DNA of 64,000 nucleotides from Planctomycetota bacterium (GTDB taxonomy: Bacteria > Planctomycetota > J058 > J103), in NCBI GenBank assembly GCA_026004615.1, contig BPJM01000012.1, positions 43,804-107,803 on the forward strand, written 5' to 3'. The notes below the pieces were generated by a model that saw only the letters and a list, made by a program, of their open reading frames with translations, did no database searches and was not told the DNA's origin. How positions within the stretch are numbered: position 1 is the first letter of the stretch; each line of letters begins with the position of its first letter. Positions 57,801-64,000 of the stretch are shown here, in pieces. The position numbers and the translations under genes were made by a program.

Positions 57801-57959
57801 TCGGCCGGCGCGCCGGCGGCGAGCGGCGCCGCCGGGACCGAGCCGCGGCTGGCCGCGGCGCTGGAGGGGATCCAGGCCGCGATCGCGCTGATCCGCGACG
57901 AGCAGGGCGGGCTGGGCTGGCTGTTCCGCTGGGTCGCGACGCGCGGGCGCGCGGGATAG
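54840..57959 (+). CDS. Giant alpha-helical lipoprotein, unknown function
   Basis: A 1039-residue lipoprotein. The signal peptide (WWLALGGAVALAVALPLGGC) ends in the lipobox PLGGC. Almost the whole mature protein is Leu/Ala/Glu/Arg-rich helix pairs, as in alpha-solenoids (many segments like LLEQPQAPALLRALAASAQA). One insertion near residues 270-345 is different: VVRADRHGNPQVATDPARG, FVDRDGDGAADVDAEGRPVD and GWGRALAPDGRPLFVYLDAK; DRDGDGAAD looks like a calcium-binding loop. No enzyme motif is seen. It is probably a periplasmic or surface scaffold. The downstream PHP lipoprotein gene is 80 bases away on the same strand. Confidence 0.82.
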   Translation: MAERGRVAGRRGRAWWLALGGAVALAVALPLGGCQDDGTWHGQSAEGGLVSGLARQLRLGEAVYRMVRARLAADPDPARAAARLAALEARRAELVAAVDTILTPASLEHLGPTLAGVVALVDDGTLPALAAELAALLEELVHEPGHATVRALLAVGQARGVLQGRGALVLLGQLLAQPELEDASRALAELIRSNDGRDEQGRPNGEPDLVAELSHALAAVLERAAQPPAAGAPPGLLSGLGSELLRLAPPRDPSAFGAPAWVVRADRHGNPQVATDPARGTLYPPFVDRDGDGAADVDAEGRPVDAAGQPLAIEPFGTPGAPGRDGWGRALAPDGRPLFVYLDAKQTLLSHLLQLLAEGLRRGVHLQVVDVLEAALGPRLAHDGGTPADPSDDWRGFAGDSPAADLIWGALALLEQPQAPALLRALAASAQAEPALTERVLVELGRFVEHLRPLVLRASPAAAPSAQGRQLADRLLWLAGRLMHAGAGPGRRSTGRVLVDVLAQLGHTGRQLPAQLALLLRYRKLELDAAGNAGPGSELVDRAAPPGVAGSGADNRSVLQQLLELLVRADGCHVFGRPLSEMVLELMAGRSVGTVHTLIGLLQNPLARALADAACPGMGADLGALEALRASGALGALLPLARAFVEQDQTRLLVELLAALAQDYELVVRPAEVELADALASGAPAALFDLVELLAVGRNGQPVVDPLTGERVLDVLADGFAELVDHPPGGLAGPRGMRVPSRLHLVLEPLRRTEDALAAQGSAPIVTALLYSLTDLLVERRWNDAGTPADPADDFEELANPSVLPVLLEALERLADNLPAGAAERAARLGALRAEAQAWLRSREAAALFDLALALRHAQAAEVFRLATIRLLTPEPLAADDAFGALLRVGAPLLEQDLDPVPLRQLAGFLSRQAAPPSSRLLRLLEGSSRLLVADRGRLLVQLLRNALLPAPAGSPLGQLAAAGAAGGPLPLETLARVLAEVRAAGGSAGAPAASGAAGTEPRLAAALEGIQAAIALIRDEQGGLGWLFRWVATRGRAG

Positions 57960-58039
57960 GTACGGGGAGCAGGCGCGCGGTGGGCGCACCGCGCGCCTGC
58001 CGGGTGAAGTGGGTGCCGAGGTGGCGAAGAGGTGACGAG

Positions 58040-59533
58040 GTGAAGCGGTCGTTCTGCACGGCGGTGGGGCTGGCCGGCATGGTGGTGGCACTGGCCTGCG
58101 GCGGGGGGTGCGGCGACGGGCAAGGCGGCCAGCGCAAGGCCGGCGGCGGCGCCAGCAGCGGGGCGAGCGGCGGCGGTGCTGCCGCCGCGCAGCCGCCGGC
58201 CGGCGAGTGGTTGCGCGGCGATCTGCACGTGCACACCCACTACTCGCACGACGCCGATCGGTTCGGGGATACGGTCGAGGCCTCGATCCGGCTCGCGGAG
58301 CATGCGGGGCTGGACTTCGTGGTGCTCGGCGACCACCGGGTGGTGGACGTGCTCGCCGACCCGCAGCTCACCGCCACCCCGACCCATCTGGTCGTCATCC
58401 CGGGGATGGAGTGGGGCGGCGCGGGGCATGCCGGCGCGCACAACCTGAGCCACCAGCCGCCGTACGTCTCGCAGTCCGGTGCCGCCGATCCGCTGCGCGC
58501 GATCCAGGACACCATCGCCAGTGTGCACGCGCAGGGCGGCTTCTTCGTGCTCAACCACCCGATGGACCCCAAGAACCCGTGGCTGTGGCCGGCGCACGGC
58601 TACGACGGGATCGAGATCTGGAACCAGCTGTGGGCGATGCGGCGGGTGGCGGAGATCACGGTCGCGGACATGCAGGACTGGGCCCGGCGCCACGGCAACC
58701 TGCCGCTGCCGCCCGAGGCGCTGCTGGCGGCGGGGGCGCGCGGGGGCGGCTCCAACCACCAGGCGCTCAAGCGATGGGAGGCGCTGCTGGAGCAGGGTCA
58801 CAAGCTGGCTGCGGTCGGCGGGGGCGACCGGCACTACGCGGTGCTGCCGGGTGAGCCGGTGACCCTCGTCTTCGCCCGCGAGCGCACGCGGGCGGCGATC
58901 GCCGAGGGCGTGCGGCAGGGCCGGACCATGGTCGCCCGCGCGGTGAACGCCGCCCGGGTGGAGTTCGCGGCGGACGCCGACGGCGACGGGGTGTTCGAGT
59001 CGATCATCGGCGACCGCGTGCCGCTCGGGCGCTCGATCCAGTTCCGGGTGCGGGTGGTCGACGGCGAGGGCGGCATGTTCGCTCTCATCCGCAACGGGCA
59101 GGAGCTGGTGCGGCAGCCGATCACCGCTCCGGACGAGACGTTCACCTTCGGCGACACCCCGGCCGTGCGGAGCTGGTACCGGGTCGATGTGTGGGAACCG
59201 CTCGAGCTGTCGGATTCCAAGGCGCGCATGCTGCGCAGCCTGGTGCTGGGGACCGCGGGGCAGAACGGGCTGTTGTCGGGCGGGCTGGCCTCGCTGCTCA
59301 GCAGCTGGTTCGGCAGCTGGCTCCAGGACCTGCAGGACATCGTGGCGAGCGGGGTGCCGGCCGCGGTCTGGCTATTGATCCACGGCCAGGACCTCGGGGT
59401 CCAGGTGGCGCCGGTGCCCTCGCGCTACCCGGTGATCCAGTGGCCCGAGCGGGTGAGCCGCATCCTGAACACCGATCCGCTGGCTCCGGAGTACTGCCGG
59501 GCCGTGATCACCAGCCCCATCTGGGCGGAGTAG
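58040..59533 (+). CDS. PHP-domain lipoprotein (exported putative phosphoesterase)
   Basis: A 497-residue lipoprotein. The GTG at 58040 has AGAGG 7 bases upstream. The signal peptide ends VVALAC and is followed by a Gly/Ser/Ala linker. The PHP metallophosphoesterase domain begins LRGDLHVHTHYSHDADRFGD (HxH pair plus later histidine), continues with LDFVVLGDHRVVDVLADP and FFVLNHPMD, and ends GGGDRHYAVLPGEPVTLVF. A C-terminal beta domain with DADGDGVFES carries a possible calcium site. PHP domains hydrolyse phosphate esters with bound metals; an exported form implies an extracellular or periplasmic substrate, still unknown. Confidence 0.88.
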   Translation: MKRSFCTAVGLAGMVVALACGGGCGDGQGGQRKAGGGASSGASGGGAAAAQPPAGEWLRGDLHVHTHYSHDADRFGDTVEASIRLAEHAGLDFVVLGDHRVVDVLADPQLTATPTHLVVIPGMEWGGAGHAGAHNLSHQPPYVSQSGAADPLRAIQDTIASVHAQGGFFVLNHPMDPKNPWLWPAHGYDGIEIWNQLWAMRRVAEITVADMQDWARRHGNLPLPPEALLAAGARGGGSNHQALKRWEALLEQGHKLAAVGGGDRHYAVLPGEPVTLVFARERTRAAIAEGVRQGRTMVARAVNAARVEFAADADGDGVFESIIGDRVPLGRSIQFRVRVVDGEGGMFALIRNGQELVRQPITAPDETFTFGDTPAVRSWYRVDVWEPLELSDSKARMLRSLVLGTAGQNGLLSGGLASLLSSWFGSWLQDLQDIVASGVPAAVWLLIHGQDLGVQVAPVPSRYPVIQWPERVSRILNTDPLAPEYCRAVITSPIWAE

Positions 59534-59653
59534 CCGCCCGCGCCTGCTGCTCGCTGGCCGCGGTGCGGGATGGATCCGGCCCCGGACGCGTCGTATGCTT
59601 GAGCTTGCCCCGAGGCGGGAGCCGGCCGCGGGGCAGCCGGCACGACGAGCGCG

Positions 59654-60877
59654 ATGGGACGAGCCCTGCCGAGGCGGTCTGGCGCCGTGCGGTGCGTGCG
59701 CGCGGGCGCGGCGCTGCTGTGGCTGGGTGTGGCGCTGCTGGCCGCCGGCTGCCACGGGGTGTTCGTGCGGCCGCGGTTTTCGGGCCCGGCGCGCACGATC
59801 GAGCAGGCAGGGCTGCGGATCCACACCGACGTCTCGCAGGCCGCGGCCGCCGAGCTGGTGGCGGCGGCCCGGGCCATGCTGGCCGAGCTGGATGCCACGC
59901 TCGCGCCGGCGGAGGCCGAAGGCAGCGCGGGTTGCGCAGCGGGGCCGGCAGCGCTGCGGGCGCCTGCCCCGCCCGAAGCGCCGCGCCTGCTGATCGTGTT
60001 CCGGGACCGCCGCGACTTCAAGCGCTACCTGGGCGCGCATCTGTTCGCGAACGAGCAGGCCATCGGGTTTTACTGCGAGCTGGGCGGGGAGTGTGCCCTG
60101 GCGTGGGGCGATCCGCCCTCCCCCGAAGACATCCGGGTGCTGCGCCACGAGCTGGCGCACCAGCACTTCTCCCGCCGTCTGGCCGCGCGGCTGCCGGGCT
60201 GGCTGGAGGAGGGGCTCGCCGAGCGGCTGGCGCTGGGGCCGCTGCCGGGCGGGCCGCTGGCGGCGGCGCCGCGGGAGCGCGCGGCCGAGGAGGCCGGGGG
60301 CTGGCGGGCGTATCTGCGCCAGCGCCTGGCGGCGGACGCGGTGAGCGCGGCGCTGGCCGTGCATGCCGGCCGGGTGGGCTGGCCCGGCCGGGAGCACGCG
60401 GCGCCGGACGACGTGCCGCCTCCGGTCTGGGGCGAGGACGAGGGGGGCTATGTGCTCCACGTGCTGTTCGTGCGGTTCCTCGAAGCCTGGGGCGAGGGGT
60501 TGGAGGGGGCGCTGGGGCAGCTGTTGCGCCAGGCGGCGCGGGGCGAGCGGCCGCGGCTCGACCTCAGCACCCGCTTCCGCACGCTCGGCGATCTGGAGCA
60601 CGCCTTCGCGGAGTTCGTCCTGCACCAGGGACTGCGGGTGCTGCTGGAGGACGCGGAGTCGACCGATCCGCTGGTGCGGGCGGTGGCGCTGGAGGCGCTG
60701 GCCGGGGCGCCGCTGCCCGCCGGCACGCAGCAGGGTGGCAGGCCAGCGCGCGCGCGGCCGTCGCTCGCCGCCCCCGCCGCTGCCCGCCGAGGGACCTCCG
60801 GGTGCGGATCCTGGCCGGTAGGCTCAAGGGCCGGCGGCTGCGCACCCCGCCTGGCCGGCGTACCCGGCCGCTGCTGA
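59654..60877 (+). CDS. Lipoprotein with zinc metallopeptidase-like HExxH domain
   Basis: A 407-residue lipoprotein. The signal peptide (AALLWLGVALLAAGC) ends in a lipobox. The mature part resembles DUF1570-type or gluzincin-like peptidases: LLIVFRDRRDFKRYLGAHL, then IRVLRHELAHQHFSRRLA with HELAH as HExxH, and PGWLEEGLAERLAL supplying the glutamate helix typical of this type. A helical C-terminal region follows. The last 25 codons overlap the rsmD start and look non-conserved, so the true end may be earlier or shifted. TATGCT at 59594-59599 may be its -10 box. Confidence 0.78.
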   Translation: MGRALPRRSGAVRCVRAGAALLWLGVALLAAGCHGVFVRPRFSGPARTIEQAGLRIHTDVSQAAAAELVAAARAMLAELDATLAPAEAEGSAGCAAGPAALRAPAPPEAPRLLIVFRDRRDFKRYLGAHLFANEQAIGFYCELGGECALAWGDPPSPEDIRVLRHELAHQHFSRRLAARLPGWLEEGLAERLALGPLPGGPLAAAPRERAAEEAGGWRAYLRQRLAADAVSAALAVHAGRVGWPGREHAAPDDVPPPVWGEDEGGYVLHVLFVRFLEAWGEGLEGALGQLLRQAARGERPRLDLSTRFRTLGDLEHAFAEFVLHQGLRVLLEDAESTDPLVRAVALEALAGAPLPAGTQQGGRPARARPSLAAPAAARRGTSGCGSWPVGSRAGGCAPRLAGVPGRC

Positions 60878-61512
60878 GCCGGCTGCGCCGGGCGCTCATG
60901 GACGCGCTCGCCCCCGAGCTGGAGGGCGCGCGGGTGCTGGATCCCTTCGCCGGCTCGGGGGCGCTGGTGTTCGAGGCGATCTCGCGCGGGGGCCGCCTGC
61001 GCAGTCGCCATCGACCTCGCCCCCGCCGCGGCGCGCACCATCGAGGCGAATGCGGCGCGAGCTCGGGCTGGGCGAGCAGGTGCGGGTCATCCGCGGCGAT
61101 GCATTGCAGGTGCTGCCGCGCCTGGCGGCGGCGGGTGAGCGGTTCGAGCTGGTGTTCGTGGCGCCGCCGTAACTGGCAGGGCCTGCAGCCGCGCGCGCTC
61201 CAGGCGCTGGATGAGCTGGATCTGCTCGTGCCGGGCGGGCTGGTTGTGGTGCAGTCCGCCAGCGCCGAGAGGTATCCGGAGCCGGTGCTGGAACGGCTGG
61301 TGCCGGAGCGCGAGCGGCGTTACGGCAACACGGCGATCGCCTGGTACCGGCGGCGCGAGGGGCTGAGCGGGTGGCGAGCGGGCGCTCCGGCTCGCCCCGC
61401 TGGCCGCCGCGCGGCACCGGGCGGCGGGAGCGCGGCGGGGCGCGAGCGCGCGCGCGCCGGAGCTCCGCGGCCGCCGAACCGTCCGTCCCGCCGCGTATCA
61501 TCCCGGCGGTGA
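60802..61512 (+). pseudogene. rsmD: 16S rRNA m2G966 methyltransferase RsmD, three +1 frameshifts
   Basis: The GTG at 60802 has GAGGGA 8 bases upstream. VRILAGRLKGRRLRTPPG and LMDALAPELEGARVLDPFAG with SGALVFEAISRG are classic RsmD. The frame then breaks three times: one extra G in GGGGG (60988-60992), one extra base near 61060, and one extra A at 61171-61172 that creates an in-frame TAA. The three other frames supply AVAIDLAPAAARTIEANAA, LGEQVRVIRGDALQVLPRLA and WQGLQPRALQALDEL in the right order. Even when repaired, the catalytic (D/N)PPY motif reads APPY. Either the assembly is poor here or the gene is decaying. It ends with a non-family basic tail. Confidence 0.75.
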
Positions 61513-61619
61513 CGGGATGGAGGGCGGTGGGGGTGGCCGGCACCTGCTTTCGCCGGCGCGCGGTCTCTGGTAGGCTGACTGCCTTCGCACCCGGGCTGCG
61601 CCCCGACGAGGCGGACGAG

Positions 61620-62661
61620 ATGGCGTTCGACATCACGCGCCGGGAGAAGCTGGCGGCGCTCGCCTTCCTGGAGCTGCCGCTGACGGAGCTGCACCTGCAC
61701 GTGGGCGCGAGCGTCGCCCCCCACGTCATGTGGAGCATCGCCCACCAGCAGGGACTGCGGCTTCCGGTGCGCAGCTACTGGGAGTTCTTCGATCTGATCA
61801 CGGTGAGCGAGGACAAGGTCCATTCGGTGGAGGACTACCTGGCGATCCTGCACCGCTGGACCGAGAAGATCCAGAGTTCCCCGGCCGCGATGGAGCGGTG
61901 CACCTACGAGATCATCAGCAAGGAGTACCGGGGAGCGAACGTCACCGCGATCGAGCTGCGCTTCAACCCCATGAAGCGCAACCTGGGCGGCGAGCGCGAC
62001 CTCGATCACATCATCCACGCCGCCATCCGGGGCATGGACCAGGCGGTGCTGGAATACGGGTGCAAGGCCGGGCTGATCTTCTGCCTGGCGCGGGAGTTCA
62101 GCTTCGAGCTCAACCGCATCATCGTCGACAAGGCGATCCGTTACCGCGAGCGGGGGGTGGTGGGGATCGATCTGGCCGGGCCGGAGCACGACCCGCTGGA
62201 GCACGACGACGTGGCGCTGGAGCGCTACGCGGCGCTGTTCGCGCGCGCCGCGCGCAGCCGGCCTGCACCTGACCCTGCACACCGGCGAGACGCCGGCGAC
62301 GGGTCCGGAAGGGATGGTGCGGGCGGTGCGCAAGCTGAAGCCGGATCGGATCGGGCATGGCGTCCAGGCGGCGCGCTCGCCGGAGGCGATGAAGGTGTTG
62401 CGCGAGGAGGGCGTGGTGCTGGAGGTCTGCCCGTCGTCCAACCTCTGGTGCCGGACGCTGGATGGCATCGAGCACCTGCGCCAGACCCTGGGGCGCTTTG
62501 TCGAACACGGCGTGCGGTTCACGATCTGTACCGATGGGACGTATCTATTGCGGACCGACCTCATGAACGAGTATCGCCTGCTGCACGAGCACGCCGTCCT
62601 CACGCCGGAGCAGATGAACGCCTGTGTGCGCACCGCGCGCGAGGCGTCGTTTTTGCGCTGA
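61620..62661 (+). CDS. Adenosine deaminase-like amidohydrolase (one frameshift)
   Basis: The ATG at 61620 begins MAFDITRREKLAALAFLELP. The metal-binding HxH is present in LTELHLHVGASVAPHVMW, where typical enzymes have HLDGS. The frame breaks at 62256 (one extra A): the repaired protein continues GLHLTLHTGETPATGPEGM, DRIGHGVQAARSP and EVCPSSNLWC, and ends TICTDGTYLLRTDLMNEY, where adenosine deaminases usually have TDDP. Repaired length is about 346 residues. Zinc ligands look intact, but two substrate-contact positions differ, so another purine-like substrate is possible. Confidence 0.8.
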
Positions 62662-62696
62662 GGGCGGCCCCCGCGCGCAGCGCGAGGTGGGACGAC

Positions 62697-63506
62697 ATGT
62701 TGATCGAGTCGACGCGCAACCAGTACGTCAAGAAGGCGGCGGCGCTCCGGAGCCCACACAACCGCAAGAAGATCGGCCGGGTGCTGATCGAGGGGCGCAA
62801 GGCGGCCAAGGATGCGCTACGCGCGGGCGCGCAGGTCGAATATGCCCTGGTGCGCGCCGGCTTCGGCGCCACCGGGAGTGCGGCGAGCGACGTCCTGGAG
62901 GTGCTCAAGGAGTACCGCGTGCGCATCCACCCGGTGACACCGCCGGTGTTCGACAAGATCTCGGCGACCGAGACTTCCCAGGGGATCGTGCTGGTGGCGC
63001 GCGAACCCGCCTGGGATGCCGACGAGGTGCTCGATGCGCCCGGCAACCGCCCGCTGGTGGTGCTGGAGGCGCTGCAGGATCCGCGCAACCTGGGTGCGAC
63101 CCTGCGCTCGGCGGCGGCGCTGGGTTTTCGGGGGGCGCTGCTGACCAAGGGCAGCACCGATCCGTTCGCCGCCAAGGTGGTGCGCACCGCCGCCGCCACC
63201 GTGTTCAGCTTTCCGGTCCTGCAGGCCGATGCCGAGGGGCCGGAGGTGCTGGCGCAGCTGCGCGAGCGGGGTTATCAGCTGCTGGCAGCCGCGCCCGGGG
63301 GCGAGCCACCCGAGGTGGCGCTGCGCGGGATCGAGGGACCGGTGGCGCTGTTGATCGGGAGCGAGGGACATGGGCTCGCCGCGGCGAGCCTGGAGCAGGT
63401 CGAGCGGCGGGTCTGGATCCCGATCGAGCCCCGGGTCGAATCGCTCAATGCTGCAGTCGCCTTCGGCATCCTGGCCTATGTGCTGAGCCGGCAGCTGCGC
63501 AAGTAG
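62697..63506 (+). CDS. SpoU/TrmH-family RNA 2'-O-methyltransferase
   Basis: A 269-residue SPOUT-class RNA methyltransferase. An N-terminal substrate-binding domain (MLIESTRNQYVKKAAALRSP, VLIEGRKAAKDALRAG, ISATETSQGIVLVA) precedes the knotted catalytic domain: motif 1 DPRNLGATLRSAAALGF, motif 2 LLIGSEGHGLAAA and motif 3 IPIEPRVESLNAAVAFGIL, all intact. It methylates a ribose in rRNA or tRNA; RlmB/TsnR-like rRNA targets are most probable. GAGGTG lies 8 bases before the ATG at 62697. It follows the deaminase-like gene by 35 bases. Confidence 0.93.
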   Translation: MLIESTRNQYVKKAAALRSPHNRKKIGRVLIEGRKAAKDALRAGAQVEYALVRAGFGATGSAASDVLEVLKEYRVRIHPVTPPVFDKISATETSQGIVLVAREPAWDADEVLDAPGNRPLVVLEALQDPRNLGATLRSAAALGFRGALLTKGSTDPFAAKVVRTAAATVFSFPVLQADAEGPEVLAQLRERGYQLLAAAPGGEPPEVALRGIEGPVALLIGSEGHGLAAASLEQVERRVWIPIEPRVESLNAAVAFGILAYVLSRQLRK

Positions 63507-63519
63507 AGCCGCCCCTGCG

Positions 63520-64000
63520 GTGAGCGAGCTGGTACCGATCCGGATCAAACCGTGCTGGTGGCTGGTGCGCTACCGGACCCCGATGGCGGTCTGGGGCCGG
63601 ATCTGGCTGCCGCGCGGACTGCGCGAGCGGCTGCTCGCCACCGATCCGGAGCGCTACCCGCGATCTGATCGAGCACGAGATGATCCACATCGCCCGCCAG
63701 CACGCGCGCGGCATGCTGCGCTGGCACCTGTGGTATCTGACCTCGCGCCGCTTCCGCTGGAACGAGGAGAAGGCGGCCTGGCACGCCTCGCTCAGGCGGC
63801 TGGTGCGGCGCGGCCGCACGCTGGAGGAGGCCGAGCGCCGGGCGCTGGCGCGCGCGCTCGCTGGACCAGGCTACGGCTTCATGACCGACCGGCGTACCGC
63901 CCGTGCCTTCATCGATGGTGCACTGGCGGAGCTCGAAGGGGCACGCCCGCGGTACGGTGAGCAAGCCGAGCTGCACCAGGGGGGCCGGCAAACCGCGGCG
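63520..64000 (+). CDS. Putative small zinc-peptidase-like protein, partial, one frameshift
   Basis: The GTG at 63520 gives VSELVPIRIKPCWWLVRYRT. The frame breaks after CCG at 63660 (one extra base at about 63661): repaired, the protein continues DLIEHEMIHIARQHARGMLR, with HEMIH as an HExxH zinc motif, then WHLWYLTSRRFRWNEEKAAW and a helical tail that runs off the right edge. The hydrophobic and aromatic content near the motif suggests a membrane-associated or DUF45-like metallopeptidase, but I do not recognise the family. It starts 13 bases after the methyltransferase gene. Confidence 0.6.

Overview
The window is very G+C-rich DNA (by eye about 70% or more; not computed) from a diderm bacterium. 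A FadL-type outer-membrane protein, many lipoproteins with clear lipoboxes, a GmhA-type heptose isomerase and Sec signal peptides all point to a Gram-negative envelope. A PknB-type kinase fused to a formylglycine-generating-enzyme-like (FGE) domain, a zinc-ribbon membrane protein, a GldA/GldF/GldG-like ABC cassette and giant lipoproteins recall Planctomycetota or Myxococcota-like lineages. That placement is an impression and was not tested. I see no prophage, insertion sequence, CRISPR array or rRNA. There is one tRNA.

Layout. 1-3.5 kb (minus): two-component system followed by a small anchored protein and an IPT/TIG lipoprotein. 3.5-6.2 kb: two tandem class D12 (N6-adenine type) DNA methyltransferase genes without a nuclease. 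6.3-10 kb: lipoproteins. 10.4-18.2 kb: a probable envelope lipid-handling locus of two divergent arms, with a FadL-like porin and ceramidase-like lipoprotein on the minus strand, and a large lipoprotein, membrane-anchored ceramidase-like protein and alpha/beta hydrolase on the plus strand. 18.4-22.8 kb: a 1467-residue exported protein made of repeated modules and CARDB domains with a C-terminal sorting-type tail. 22.9-29.7 kb: esterase, kinase-FGE protein, tRNA-Val(GAC), zinc-finger protein, gltX. 29.9-36.1 kb: a Lon-like protein that has lost essentially all known catalytic residues, HU, a zinc-ribbon membrane protein, fxsA and typA. 36.3-43.5 kb: one long plus-strand unit of ABC ATPase, permease, GldG-like and DUF4340 proteins, GmhA and a PTS EIIA protein. 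43.5-52.2 kb: a tyrosine-free PII protein, peroxiredoxin, fumC, plsC, and a minus-strand run of enoyl-CoA hydratase, sugar dehydrogenase, dtd and dinB, then rsmE. 51.8-60.9 kb: lipoproteins, a trypsin-like protease, a PHP-domain lipoprotein and a zinc metallopeptidase-like lipoprotein. 60.8-64 kb: rsmD, an adenosine-deaminase-like gene, a SpoU rRNA/tRNA methyltransferase and a partial gene with an HExxH motif.

Sequence quality or biology. Six genes are interrupted by nine frameshifts in total, and every one is repaired by removing a single base (+1). Several lie in short homopolymers, so insertion errors in the assembly are the simplest explanation. The one-sided direction still deserves a check against reads.

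How the genes fit together. Most of the window is housekeeping genes mixed with an unusually rich set of exported proteins. Promoters resembling TTGACA-N16-18-TATAAT can be read before many units, and perfect hairpins sit between several convergent genes. The best candidates for undescribed biology are the catalytically dead Lon-like protein, the divergent ceramidase/FadL locus, the modular CARDB protein, the divergent PII protein and the paired proteins at 52 kb that share an uncharacterised module.
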